The notes below the pieces were generated by a model. That model was not told the origin of the DNA. It saw only the letters and a program-made list of their open reading frames with translations, and did not search any database. A program made the translations under genes and the position numbers. A stretch of DNA of 64,000 nucleotides, from positions 11,794,501-11,858,500 of the forward strand of contig NC_091000.1 in assembly GCF_041146395.1 (NCBI RefSeq). The letters run 5' to 3'. The first letter of the stretch is position 1. The number at the start of each line of letters is the position of its first letter. The DNA comes from Eulemur rufifrons. Lineage: Eukaryota > Chordata > Mammalia > Primates > Lemuridae. Shown one piece after another: positions 8,660 to 21,484 of the stretch.

Positions 8660-10639
8660 CATGTTCAGGGGTCCTTAGGTGGAGTTCATGGAGGAGCAGA
8701 ACCTCTTTGCCCAGTGCTTATTTTTCAGGCTGATAACCAGTCTAATCCTGGGGAAATCACCCTGTCCGTGATTCCTTGTCCCCTTCCCCAAAAGTGTTAT
8801 TTTGCAGGTTTACCGCCTGATTCACCTCTTATTTTGCTCACCAGGGACACCCCTTGACCACACCAATTGGTGTTTATGATGGGCCATAGATCTTGACCAA
8901 ATGGTCTGGTGCTTAAAAAAAACAAAACAAAACTGCATTCAACGAAGGAGAAGAAAGTGGGATGGATTCACTGCCTATTGGAGGATTAGAGGGCTGAGGT
9001 GGGCAGGCATCAGAGACAGGGAAAGTGTTTTTATGAACTCCCAGTAGAATTTTGCTCATTTGCTATCCTTGGATTGAATATTACTGAGAGATTACCTAAA
9101 AGATTTACTGCCACGCAAAGCGACTTTATGTTAAAGCTTACTGATAGACCCTAATCTGTGGCTTATGGCCAGGGTCAGGTGTTGAGCAACCTGTACCTTC
9201 TAATTGAAGAGAAAGAATCTTGGAGAGTGAGGAGGAAAGGGTGCCAGCTGGGTATATCATTGAGGTCAGAACTGGCTTTCAGCTCTCCACACCCCCTTGG
9301 TGGCACGTGATTACGTTAAGAAGAACTCCATATTGTCTTTCTTTCAAAGTCAAAATAAGTAATTTCTATCACCCCACTGCTAGAATGTAAACTCCTCAAT
9401 AGCCCTCATTGCTTATTATTGCTTTTCTTAGCCTTTGAACATGGTTAAGGATGTTAAATAAATGTTGGTTAGGTCAGTTAACCAAGTCAGTTTGTTAAGT
9501 TAATGAAAGAATATTAGTTGAGCTACACTTACTTCCAATTTCTTATCAATGAGCTTTCAAAAAATAAACCCATAACCGCCAATAGAGACAATTGATTTTC
9601 CAATTAGTTTAAAAATAATGAGAGAATTGAGCTGATACGTTTTGAGTACTACTATAAATATATGAATTACTTATAGAGCAAAAAACCCAAAATGAGCCCT
9701 GATGGTTTTGATCACAACTGCCATCGTCATAGATTGCTGGGAATTGTTCCTCTCCAGCAGGCTCAGTCTGGGTGCCAAGTGGTTACTGTGAGTTATTTGA
9801 GTGATTTATGGTATCTAAAGTGTGGAGAGGTTGTTAAGAGAGGATTTTTAAAAAATCACTCCAGGAAGCACTAATTTAAACTAAACTATGCTGTCTTCCA
9901 AAAATTCCCAGAGAAATATTTCTTCTTTTCAACACAGTTTGCTATAATGCTTGCTGGAGTGAGCACACTATTGCTGTTAGTATATTCGAATGACTAAGAT
10001 TTCTTCCCTGACTTTCATAGTCCATAGTTTGCAGTTTAATTTTGTTGGAGGACTGAGGACAATAATTGCTTTTTCAAGAAATAACTATTATTTATAAATA
10101 TTTATGTTATTTGTTTTGAGCTGCACATCCCTAAGTTTCAGCTACAGAGTTAGCCGTGGTGACATGTGGCCTTCAAGCAAGCCGGTATTTAACTTTAATG
10201 GGAGGAAGTCCTGGTGTAGAAGCTACTGCAGGTCCTGCACTGCCTGGTCAGTGGATCTTCCTTGCTTGTTTCCAGTAAATGTCTGTAGTCAAATGAGGCT
10301 GTCATAGAGGGGCATGACTGGGGGCTTCTTGCTTATTCAAATTACAAAAGACAGTGTTATCCCTAATACGCTGTCATGTCAGTTCCTTGAGATAGGGCCT
10401 GAGTCTGGGTATGCTGTTGTCTTGTGAACTTGATTGAAAATGGGTGAACTAAGCTCTTGTTAGAATTTTGGACTAATTTCTTCATTTCTGAAACTCCTGT
10501 TATTGGAAAAATTTCCACAGAAGAATGTAGAATAGGAAAGAGATTTTTAAAGGCACAGTATTTATACAAGTTGTGGGTTAAAAGGGATTTAACAAAATAC
10601 AGTTTCAGAATGTTTTCAATGTCTTCAGTGGTTTTTTTC
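8660..10639. other. Intron 1, mostly anonymous
   Basis: No gene. A short fragment around 9380-9470 ('agaatgtaaactcctcaata' and 'aaataaatgttggttagg') looks like an L2/MIR 3' tail. Open frames at 9692-9874 and 10104-10307 show no domain. Confidence 0.45.
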
Positions 10640-11525
10640 CATTTATTTTTTTATTGAGATAAAAAAATTACATAGCACAAAATTCATCATTTCAGTTATT
10701 TTGAAGTATACAGTTCAGTGGTTTTTAGTAAATTCATAATGTTATGCAACCATAACCACTGTGTAATTCCTGAACATTTTCATCACCCCCAAAATAAGCC
10801 CCATCCATGCCCATTAAGAACTCACTTCCCATTCTCCTCCTACCCCTGAAGCCTTTTGCAGCCACTAATCTACTTTTTTCTCTGGATTTGCCTTTTCTGG
10901 ACATTTTATATAAATAGAATAATATGTGCCCTTTCTGTTTGGCTTTTTTCATTTAGCATAATGTTTTCAAGTTTCATCCATATCGTAGCATTTACTTCAT
11001 CCTTTTTTATTTATTTGTTTTTTTTTATTTTTTCAGAGGTGGGGTCTCACTCTGTTGCCCAAGATGGATTTGAACTCCTGGGTTCAAGTGATCTTCCTGC
11101 CTCAGCCTCCCAAGCCTGGCTTCATCCTTTTTTATGACTTAATAATATTCGGTTGTATGGACATACCATATTTTGTTTATATATTCTTCAGCTGATGGGG
11201 GTTTGGCTTGTTTCCACTTTTTGGCTATTATGAATAATGCTGCTGTGAGCATCTCTGTACACTTTTTGGTATATACATAGCTAGCAGTGAAGTTGCTGGC
11301 TGATAATGGCAGTTGTATTGTTAACTTTTTGAGGATTTGCCAAACTTTTCCATGGTGGCTGCACCATTTTATATTCCCACCAGCCATGTTAGGAGTATTA
11401 AAGTTTCTCTACCTCCTCACCAACACTTTTCTTTTTTTAAAAAGCTTTTCTAGTGGATGTGAGGTAGTATCTTATTGTGTTGATTTGCATTTCCCTCTTC
11501 AGAGTGTTTTGATAGCCTTAATTTG
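10640..11525 (-). mobile_element. Old LINE-1 (L1M) 3' end, split by an Alu monomer
   Basis: Runs from 'ttattgagataaaaaaatta' through 'gttatgcaaccataaccac', 'tttggcttttttcatttagc', 'cttgtttccactttttggc' and 'ttgatttgcatttccctc', the standard antisense order of an old L1 3' region. It is interrupted at 11011-11120. Confidence 0.85.
10996..11135 (-). mobile_element. Alu monomer (FLAM-like) with 15-base target duplication
   Basis: An antisense left-arm Alu body (about 11011-11120) lies between two perfect copies of TTCATCCTTTTTTAT at 10996-11010 and 11121-11135. The body has a T-rich head, 'ggggtctcactctgttgccc' and 'cctcagcctcccaa', then lacks the Alu head except 'gcctggc'. It inserted by target-primed reverse transcription into the L1 around it. 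Confidence 0.9.
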
Positions 11526-11529
11526 ACCC

Positions 11530-12790
11530 AGGCCTTTCTCATTTATTCTAGCCTTTTATAGCCATTGCTATTCTCCCGATCTTTTTGTGTACTCTATTAC
11601 TTGGCTAAGAAAAAATTCGGTGGGAGAAAGTAGAAGTTCTTTTTAGTTACATTGCTCTTCCTTTTCTGCCACATCTGATGCTTTGAATGATTTTAACACT
11701 AACATTGTAGAAATAAATTAATCAATAGTTTTTATTGTATCAACCAGCTAGGTACCCTAGACTCTGGGAGATGCGAAGATGGATAAGATTTGGTCCTGGC
11801 CCAGCTTGCTTACAATCTAGTGTGCGTAATCATCCTTTGAAAGGTGAAGACAGTTTTGAATATATCCTGTTACATTTTCTCTATATCCCTTTAATTCAGC
11901 GTAATGGGTACCTTCTTCCTAAATACTCAGGGAAAATAGTTGAATGAAAAATAGAATATACTGGCAAAGTGCATATTAATTTTTGTCTTCATGTCAAATG
12001 TGATTTATTTTATGAGGCATTGATATCAGTCATGTAGATAAGGAATCATAATGTGTGGTGTATATATATTAGCTTATTCAAAATAATTTGGTGTTTAAAG
12101 CTGTTTCTTTTAGGTATTTATATATGCTAAGAATTAAATCCATTTTTGTTAATTGATTTTTAAAAAAGTAGTTGGAGGAAACTTGACACACTGCCTCAGT
12201 CAGTTAATCAAGGTAAACATCAGTAGGGATAAGTCATGTTGATTAAACCCTTGATAACAATGGCATTTTATCTTTGTGGTCTTTCTCCAAAAACATAATA
12301 GCTCCAGGCTAATTTTGAGAAAAACACTTACTAGATCCCAGTAGAGTGACATTCTGCAAAATATCTGATCGGTATGCCTCAAAACTGTCAAGGTCCTCAA
12401 AAACAAGGAAAGTCTGAGAAACTGTCATGGCCAAGAGGAGCCTAAGGAGATGCCATGATTAAATGTAACAGGGTAACCTGGGTGGGATCCTGTAACAGAA
12501 AAAGGACATTAGGTAAAAACTAAGGAAATCTGAACAAAGTATGGATTTTAGTTAACAATCTATCAATATTGGTTCATTAATTTTAATAAATATACTAATA
12601 GGGGAAACTGTGGAATATATGGCAACTCTCTGTACTAACTTTGCATTTTTCTATAAATCTAAGACTGTTCTAAAAAAAAAGGTTTATTTTAAAAAATTAC
12701 AAAAAAAAAATCACACAGAACAGTTGGAAGTGTTTTCTTTAGCTAAAGTGTGACCATACTGTATAATTATGGGCTTTTGTGTTTATATCA
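11530..12790. other. Intron 1, nothing recognised
   Basis: AT-rich anonymous sequence with small A-runs near 12674 and 12700. No gene or clear repeat. Confidence 0.45.
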
Positions 12791-12794
12791 AAAA

Positions 12795-13003
12795 CAGGGG
12801 TGGGCAAACTGTGGTCTGAGGGCCAAGTCCTGGCCTGCAGCCTCATGTTGTATAGCCCTCCAGCTAAGAATGTGTCCTATATCATGAAAGGGTTGTACAC
12901 AAACAAACAAAAATAAGAATATGTGACAGTGACTGAATGTGGCCCACAAAGCCCAAGATGTTTACTTTTTGGCCCTTTACAGAAAAAGTTTGCCAACCTC
13001 TAA
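12795..13003. mobile_element. hAT-Charlie-type nonautonomous DNA transposon
   Basis: The element begins 'caggggtgggcaaactgtgg' and ends 'aaaaagtttgccaacctcta', imperfect terminal inverted repeats. The inside has the typical 'gtggcccacaaagcc' and 'tttttggccctttacag'. An internal deletion relative to the longer relative at 36900-37124 is evident. No clear 8-base target duplication was seen. Confidence 0.8.
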
Positions 13004-13009
13004 TGTAAA

Positions 13010-15189
13010 GTAAGAAGATAAAGTCTTTAAAATATTTTATATAAACATTAAAGGCAATATTAATCTTTCATGATAAAATGGCATGTTTGTCAGTGATCAT
13101 TGATCATTAATGTCACCAATAATTTGAACTCTGGGTACCGTGTAGTGTAAAGTTGAATCAGACACGGATGCCGGATGCTGAATTTGAGGAGTTGTCTTGC
13201 ATCTCATATTACTTTTCTTACAGTGAAATGCAGCATGTTGTTTAAAGTTTTCCAAACCCATTCTTCTTTGAAGGGGCTAGACCTGATGATGGTCGTCGAG
13301 ACAGGTCCCTTACTCTTAAGATGAGAGTGAGTTCATGGGTCCCCAGTCAAATGGAGCTGCCTGCTGATACTATATACCTCATATTTATTTTAACAAGAAA
13401 CTTTGGAAACCTGGCTTTGCTGTGGCAGGGCCTGAAGTAGAAATTGTTTTTGTGGTATGGAGACAGTTCAACCATGATCTAGTCAGTCAGTGACTAGATA
13501 CCAGGCATCGTTAGATGATTCTTAAAAAAATTGTACATAGGGACATGAGAAAAATAGGCAAAAATCAGTTTTTGGAGGTACCATAGTTTGTTTACAGTTT
13601 GCTGTTGGAAGCATAAATATTATAGTATTATGTTTTGATAGAAATATTGACTTTGCTGTGGCATTTTGATATTTATAAAATCGCAAAGTAGGTGATGCTC
13701 AGGGAGAAAATAATTCTGTATATTATCCTTACTGTGCAAAGATATGCCTGTCACAGTCAAGGGTGTCCCAAAGACTACTGTGTAGAGCTAAAATTTTTTT
13801 GCTTTGTGAATAATTTTTCCTGTACTGTTAGCCATGATGTCAGTAAAGAAATCCTGGTTCCAAAATGGAACAGGGAAATGGGGCAGTCGTGGGCTTACAG
13901 AATTGTGCTTTGGGAACCATTCTTATGAGGGGTTATGACAATTCCAATGGAGAATTTGAACAGAGGTGTACATTTAATGTACTTTGGTTTTACTGGGGGT
14001 AGAGGTAGGAAATTGAATTTTAAAGAAATGTAGACATTATTTAGATTATGAAAATTATCATTTTGAACTAAGTACATGTCCCTGGTATTTTTGTAAAAAC
14101 GAGTATGCCAGGATTTGGAAAGCAAAGAGGTTTCCCTTTGGTGTGAAAGTTGCTGCTTCAACACGTGCAGTGTTTCTTTCTAGTGTGGCCTGGGTTGTGT
14201 TGGTCACCAGTTCTGAATGTGAACAACAGAGGTGAATGCTGACTTACAGAGATCAGTACTATAAACTCCTGATAAAATTCTGACTTACCAATGGACTGTG
14301 GAATATGCTATGTACTTCACTGACATTTCTGCATTTTATTAGAAGATAATTTTATTAAGTAGTAGTGATAGTCAATGAAGTTTAAATGTGATAGACAACT
14401 TTTACTGCAAAAGATTTGGAGCACATGCAGTTTCATTTAGTGCAAGACTTTGCCATTTTCCTCAGTATTATGCTTTTTAATGGAGATAAATTAAAACTCC
14501 AGTTTTTTTCTTTGAAACTGTGACAGTGAATGAATGTGTGGAATCCACTTTGTACATAGTATTGCTGGGCTATCAGTTTTGTGGATTTGCTGGTCTAGGT
14601 GTAGTTCTGAGCTGGTCAATAATTCTGTCCACACCACATGTTCTTTCCCTGTGTGATGATTATCAGGGTGTTTGGATTTGGTAGAAACAGATCATTTACT
14701 TTTTCCCCTCTTTGCTTCCCTTCCCTCTTTTCTGCTAGATGACACAGCTAATGATACTTCTCAAAGGACGGTATGACTATAAACTGGTATTTAACTTGGC
14801 AGGATGTTTACCATAACATTAATGCCCTGGTTTGCTCTTGTAGATCCAAAGACTACAAAACTAACTTGGTTGTCTAACTCCCCCTTCAGCCCTTTAGTTA
14901 CCCCTAGAGGTATGCCTGTAGAATGTATATAGATAATATTTTTGGGAGATTTCCTAGTGTCTCCTATGCGAGGAGTGTCTGTGTGTCTGTATCACTAATG
15001 TTTTCATGAAATCGATTCTGTGCCAGTTGAGGATAGTGACCTGCTTTGTATGTACTCCTTTGTGCTTCTGCTTAGATTGCCTGTCCCCATGGGTGCACTT
15101 AGGAACACTGCAGAGCCCTGTACCCATATAAATGAAATGTAAGCATTTCAAGGACCTGTATAATTTGTCCCAGCTTACTTTTACGGACG
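13010..15189. other. Intron 1, nothing recognised
   Basis: Anonymous single-copy-looking DNA with short meaningless open frames, such as 13692-13928 on the + strand. No repeat was recognised with confidence. Confidence 0.45.
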
Positions 15190-16510
15190 TGACCACCTGG
15201 TCATTCACTCACTCATTCATTCAGTCAATCATTCACCAAACATTTATTGGAAACACTATATGCCAAGCACATATATACCTTGGGGACACAGCATTGAATG
15301 AAATAGGTAAGGACTCTACTTTCATGGATTTTATATTCTAGTTTGTGGAAAGCAAACGAATTATAAAGGCAGTAGTAAATGTGCTGTGATAAAATAAATA
15401 AGATGAAGTGATAACGGTATCAGCAGGAACTACTTTGGGTTGGGTGGCCAGGAAAGGCCTTTCTGAGGAGGTAAGTGAGGATAAGAGCCATCCATGTGAA
15501 GACCTGAGCCACTCATGTGAAGAATAGTCCATGCAGAAGAAAAGGCTGGACAGAAGCCCTAGCTGTGCTTTGCAGGATGATAGCATCTGGGAGTATTTGG
15601 CTATTTAAATTTAAACTAATCAAACTTAAGTTAAGAATTTAGTTACTCCGTCTCACTAGCCATACTTTAAATGCTCAATAGCCACATGTGCAGATACAGA
15701 ACATTTCCATCAGTGCAGAAAGTTCTGTTTGGCTGTGCCTTCCTAACGCACCAGGGAGGTTGGTGTGTTCAAGGAACTGCAAGGTGGCTGGGTGATTGTG
15801 ATGTAGGGGCAGAGAGGGAGGAGGGTCTTATGAGATGAGGCAGAGAGGTAGAAAGGAGTCCAATCATGGATGCCTTGTAGACCGTCAACATTTTAATGGT
15901 GTTTGGGAGCTGTTGGAAAGTTTTAAGTTGAATGGAGATATGGTGGGGCCTATGGATGTGTGCACGTATGTGCGTGCAATAGAATCTTAATTCATTTTTA
16001 AAAGAGATCACTGCTCTATGAAGAAGGAAATGTAGTAGATGCTTTTGCAGTGAGATAGTCTAGGTAAGAAACAGTCAGAGATTGGTCTAGAATGATGGCT
16101 TTGTCAACGGGGAACAGTGAATGGATTTGGCATATGTTTTTTAGATAAAAATGAAAGCACTTGCTCATGATTTGGACATGTGAGGCATGAAGAAAAGAAT
16201 CAAGGATTTACTGATTTACTGATGGGGAAAGATCAAGGGAGGAATATGGTTGGTTAACATGCAATTGGATTGGTAATCTGGAATTCTATTTCAGATTTAT
16301 AGATGTGAGATGTCTGCTAAGACTTACAAATGGAAATATCTAGTAGATAGCTGGATATAGAGTCTGGAGTTTAGGAGACAGCTCAGAACTGGACATACTA
16401 AATTTTGGTATACGTAGATAGTATATAAAGTTGTTGGAATGGGATGAGATTTCTGGAAAGATGGGGAAAGAAAATGTCCCAGGATCCCAGGACTGAGCTT
16501 TGAGGCATGC
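15190..16510 (-). mobile_element. L2 LINE 3' region, antisense, long but decayed
   Basis: Opens with CATT-rich 'cactcactcattcattcag' and 'accaaacatttattgg', the reverse of the L2 terminus. It then follows the antisense L2 order: 'atgccaagcacatat', 'ggtggccaggaaaggcc', 'tgccttgtagaccgtc', 'gatagctggatatagagtc' and 'cccaggactgagctttgag'. Gaps are many and no frame survives. Confidence 0.75.
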
Positions 16511-16599
16511 CAATATTTGTTGTGAAATCTTGTTCCAGCTAAGATGATTTATTTGTTTTTGCTGGAACATAATCTTATACTTTCCACCACTGTGCTAAA

Positions 16600-16900
16600 G
16601 ATGATGACAAGTTCCATTTATTGAGCCCTTCACATGTTATCTCAAGCTTCACAAGGGCAGGTACGTGTCTGTCTTGTTCACTGTTGCATTCTGTTGTTCA
16701 GCTCTGTGCAAGCTCTTAATAATTCTTTATTGAATAAATGAAACCTTTGAGAGGTACCATTATTCTCTCCATTTTAGGAAACTGAGGCTTAAGAGGTTAA
16801 GTGACTTCATTGAGGGCACAAAGCTGTTAAGTAGTGGCAGAAGTCAACCGCTGTCTGTCTGACTTCAGAGCTATGCATTTAAGTACATACTATCTCTCAC
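16600..16900 (+). repeat. MIR with L2-like segment
   Basis: An MIR half ('ttccatttattgagcccttc', then 'ggaaactgaggcttaagag' and 'agtggcagaagtcaacc') encloses an L2-type tail ('gggcaggtacgtgtctgtc' to 'attgaataaatgaa'). This suggests an L2 tail inserted in, or joined to, an MIR. Confidence 0.7.
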
Positions 16901-17040
16901 TACTGCTCAGAAGGTCCTTTGGCCTGCTCTCTTGGGTTTGGTAATCATAGCTCCCTTCAAGATTTAGCTGAAGTATTACCACTTGAAGCTTCCCTAAACA
17001 ATTTAGCCACACATAATCTTCCAGTGCCCTAACCTTAATT

Positions 17041-17173
17041 TTTTTTTTTTTTTTTTAATATTTTTAGAGATGAAGTCTCACTATGTTGCCCAGGCTGGTC
17101 TCGAACTCCTGGCCTTAAGCCATCCTCCTGCCTTAGCCTCCTGAGTCACTAGTAGGCAAGGGCGCACCCAGCT
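17041..17173 (-). repeat. Alu monomer, antisense
   Basis: A T-run followed by 'gagatgaagtctcactatg', 'ttgcccaggctggtctcg' and 'ctgccttagcctcctgag'. A short 'accttaatt' before it and again after it at 17179-17187 is a possible target duplication. Confidence 0.8.
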
Positions 17174-17205
17174 CCAGTACCTTAATTCTTATGGTACTTG
17201 TTTTT

Positions 17206-17524
17206 AGCATCTGTATTTTTTTTTTTTTTTTTAAGAGACAGGGTCTTGCTCGTTTCCCAGGCTGGAGTGCATTGACACTATCATAGCTCTCTGTAGCCGC
17301 AAACTCCTGGGCTCCAGTGATCCTCTTGCCTCAGCCTCCTGAGTAGCTGGGACTACAGGGGCACACCACCACGTCCAGCTCATTTTTTAATTTTTTGTAG
17401 AGATGGGTCTTGCTGTGTTGACCAGGCTGGTCTTGAACTCCTGGCCTCAAGCAATCTTCCCACCTTGGCCTCCCAAAGTGTGGGATTACAGGTGTGAGCC
17501 ACCACGTCTGGCCGCATCTGTATT
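17206..17524 (-). mobile_element. Full-length AluJ-like element, antisense, with target duplication
   Basis: The body at about 17218-17513 has T-run, right arm, left arm and 'gagccaccacgtctggcc'. It is flanked by GCATCTGTATT at 17207-17217 and 17514-17524. Confidence 0.92.
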
Positions 17525-17529
17525 AAAAC

Positions 17530-20500
17530 TAAATGTGTATTGTGTTTTGACTCCTCAAATTGAAGTACTATTTTTCAGAATTTATTTATTTTCCCAAACT
17601 AGGTTTTAGGCTTCATTTAGTTAAATCATACATGATATTTTTTGTTTATGCTACCTTACAGGACATGAAACACGTCTTGTGCATATAGATTGCTCAAATA
17701 AAGCCTAATTTGATTCTGGCACTTCTACCTTAATTCCAGTGTTTTATGTTCTTCTAGAGGCTGAGATCTAATATGCTGTACATCCTTTTGATCCCTGAAA
17801 ACCGGTCGACCTTGTACCACAGCCTCCTCCCAATCCAGGCTTCTGTGGAACATGTCCTTTCCAAGTATGCCCTTACCTGCACCCCTCCGTGCCCTGCCCT
17901 TGTTTGAGGACAGGTGAACTGACTATGAAGGGTAGAGAATTGCCAGAGGGATAAAGCTGAGCCCCCTGTAGTGCTTTCTCCTTGATTTAAACCCTGGTGG
18001 GCAATCTGTGGTCTGAGAAAGCCTGAGTTTCACTGCAAAGGTGTAAATTACAGACCTTGATTGGGAATCTTTTTTACCTTGAGTCTTGTAGTTGAGCCTA
18101 AATCTTGGAGAAAAAAAATAATCTCTTTTAGTAAATTGCCACGTTATAATTTGCTTTAAACTGCTTATATTTGGATCCAGGGTAAAGAACCTTCATAAAT
18201 AGGAAAAGATAGACACTCAGAGGGAATGTGATGTATTTTTGTTTGGTTTACTTACGTTATGAAACTTACCTGGAAGTATATAAGCAGTCACTAAAATGGT
18301 GATCAAAGAGGAATCTTTTCATTTGTACATTCTTTATCCTATCACAGGTTGTTGATATTTTTTTGTCTTTGTAGTAGTTGAATAGTGTATTGTATATCCA
18401 GTTCTATTTGGGCATTTAGTTTTCTTACATTTCTACTTTTGACTTGGTTTGAGATCCAAGTTTGTGAATTTTAACTAAATGCCTAGATTATGCATGTGAA
18501 AAATCTTTTGTTCCTGTGTTGCTATGAGCAACAGTTGTTAAAATTAACTTTCCTTTTTTTTAAGGAAATGTGGACAAATTTATGAATTTTAACAGATTAA
18601 AAAAAGTCAACATTTAGTGTTGTGAATGTTCTGCCTATAAAATAAATGGTTACTATGACCATAATTATGGTGGTGAAGAGAAGAATGCAGAAGTGAATAA
18701 TCATCAGACACATTGACAAAACATTCCTAAAATACTATTCAAATGAGGAAAGATGTTACAGACGGGGCTGCAGCCCAGTAGCCAAGCAGCCAAGCATTGA
18801 GTCCTTTTGGTTAGTTGTCTGACTGGGTTTACTATTGTGGCCCAAAAGAAGCTGTGTATAGTGGTTTGCATAGAAAGGCCATAATTTATCTGAAATATCC
18901 TAACGTTTTTTTTAAGCCTTGTCTCTCTTCCTCCCTGCACAACACTTTATCTCATTCTTAAAGACTTCTTTTGTCCTGATGTTATTTGTTTCATTGCTTT
19001 CCACCCTACTCCAGTCAAAATTTTACTGACTCTTGGTGATGCCTGAGACTCGTTATTTGATTCCGTTATGTGATTTTGATTTTACTCCTTTGTGCTATTT
19101 AGGCCAGTAGTGTTTACCTAAGCTGATGGTAGTGAAGGACACAGGTTGGGCCATTTGAGTGAAAATCAGGAGCATTGCCCTGGTCCTGCCCTGGAGCACT
19201 GCTTGACAGATTTCCATAAATTCCCTCTCCAGAAGGGTACTAGGAATCTGGCTGGACTAGGAAGCCAATTCCCCAGTTAAAGGCATGGGGTCCTGGAACA
19301 GCCCGGTTTACGGATTAATAGTGATAATATAATTAATTCTTCTTCTGAGAATACAGGACTCAGTGAAGAGACACCCTTTGTCCTCTTCCTGCATTCTCGC
19401 CTCTTCCCCAGCTCACTATTGAGAACAAACCCTGAAGCGCTAGTCTTTCATACAGTTTGCAAGAAAATGGAACTTCTCTAAGATTTTGGAAGAACCTGCT
19501 GAGCGCCTCACCTTCAGGAGTGGGTGTCAGGCTCCTCTTCACATTGGCTTCTCTATATAACCATGCACTTTGCCCATGTATGTTGGAAAACAGTGATTTT
19601 TTTTAAAAACAAAATTCTTATTGTTAATTTTGAAAATTTAAATTGGATTTTAATATTTTTTGTTAAGATATCAGTTTTAAAAACACAGTTATAATTTTAG
19701 GATGTTAATTCTGCAAGATATTCTGGGTTATGGGTGGGAACTTAAAATTAGCATGTAGTATTTGAGATGGATATTCATTTAACTCATTAAGGAAAGTTTT
19801 TATGTGCAAATCCTGGAGGACCATGCATGTACTAAGTTCATTTTCTTTCTACTATTTTCAATTCTTGTTTAGTCTTTAATACCTAGATTCTTTATTCTGA
19901 TAAATATCCATAGTGATAATTATAATGTATGGTTCATAATTCATCCATGGAATGTAAATTTGTTTGTGGTGGTCTTTAAGGAAAGGCACAATGGAAATGA
20001 AAGTCATTTACACATCTGGTTTCATCAAGTTATCAGAAGTGATGTCCTAGCTGTAGAGATGAAAAGTTACCTTTACAAGTACAGAAAGGATATTTTTGCT
20101 ACTTTATGATTAAATCCTTCTAAGTTAATTAATAATTTAGGGATTGAAGAAACAGGAAAGCTAGTTTTCCTTTTCTGCCCTTGAAGAGGAAAGTGAGGAA
20201 TCTTTTGGAAAGCCAGTTATTTTAACATTTTCAAGGTCAGCTGCCAGAAAGGGGGTGTATATATATATACGTTTTATGGAAAAACACTCTATTCATGTTA
20301 AATAAATCACAGCACATAGAAAGCAGTACTGTGAATTGATAACAAAGAAAGATGTGTGGGTGCTGAGATACAAAGATCTCTTCTGTGATTATGTTTGGGT
20401 TAAAACACACATACACACATACACACACACACGTACACCTATTTTGACATTTGTAAACTAAAACCATTTTGAACAAGGAACCTTTAGCAGTTGGTTACTT

Positions 20501-20655
20501 CTGGGGAGTAAGACTGTAAGTTAAGAAAAAGACTTGAATTTTATGGAATTACTTTCTGGGCTACTTGAAATGATTATGTGTGTACTTTACTGTTTTTTAA
20601 AAAACTTAATTTAAATAACCCCCTTTGCAGAGAAAAACAAGTTCAGATATTTCAA
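17530..20655. other. Intron 1, no gene; minor CA-rich tract
   Basis: Anonymous AT-rich DNA. A broken (CA)n with CATA interruptions lies at 20405-20433. Small open frames such as 18704-18940 and 19360-19542 (both minus) have no recognisable content. Confidence 0.45.
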
Positions 20656-20658
20656 AGT

Positions 20659-21032
20659 TATAACTAAATAGTAGGCCGGGCCGCTATGGTTTACGCCTGT
20701 AATCCTAGCACTCTGGGAGGCCGAGGCGAGTGGATTGTTTGAACTCAGGAGTTCGAGACCAGCCTGAGCAAGAGCGAGACCCCGGCTCTACTAAAAATAG
20801 AAAGAAATTAGCTGGACAACTAAAAATATATAGAAAAAATTAGCCAGGCATGGTGGCGCATGCCTGTAGTCCCAGCTACTCAGGAGGCTGAGGCAGGAGG
20901 ATAGCTTGAGCCCAGGAGTTTGAGGTTGCTATGAGCTAGGCTGACACCATGGCACTCTAGCCCAGGTGGCAGAGCAAGACTCTGTCTCAAAAAAAAAAAA
21001 AAAAAAAAAAAAGGAACATATAACTAAATAGT
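20659..21032 (+). mobile_element. Lemur-type Alu with 14-base target duplication
   Basis: Body at 20674-21018 between two copies of TATAACTAAATAGT (20659-20672 and 21019-21032). The central A-rich linker is duplicated: 'ctaaaaatagaaagaaatta' is followed about 35 bases later by 'ctaaaaatatatagaaaaaa'. The 3' half reads 'gaggttgctatgagctagg', unlike human Alus. It ends in a 24-base A-tail. Confidence 0.95.
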
Positions 21033-21254
21033 GGAGCGTACAAGCATTTGTTTAAAATCATGTTTCCTGAATTTCCATTTATATTAAATATTATTTAATT
21101 TTACCTTGTCTTCATTTTGGGGGAAATTCTTTTAAATTCCTCTGGTGTAAGTTTGGATGTCAACAAATAAAACATATTTAAAAAGGAACCTTGTGGAGGA
21201 AAATAATGAAATTGTTGCTATGTGTAATGTTTTGTGATAACTGTTGCCCTAATA

Positions 21255-21475
21255 CAAGTTGAACATCCCTTATCCAAAATACTTGGGATCCAGAAGTGAT
21301 TCAGATTTCAAAATTTTTTGAATTTTGGAATATTTACATTATATACTTACCAGTTAAACATCCCTAATCCAATCCAAAATTCGAAATGCTCTAATGAGCA
21401 TTTCCTTTGAGTGTCAAAGTTTCAGATTTTCGAACATTTCAGATTTTGGATTTACAACTGTGACATGACAAAAGA
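21255..21475. mobile_element. TcMar-Tigger-type MITE
   Basis: Contains 'gttgaacatcccttatccaa', 'gttaaacatccctaatcc', 'gaaatgctctaatgagcat' and 'tttcagattttggattt', the inverted, palindromic text of a small Tigger-family element of the 'catccctaatccgaaa' type. The exact family is not assigned. Confidence 0.65.
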
Positions 21476-21484
21476 CAAAAAAAG

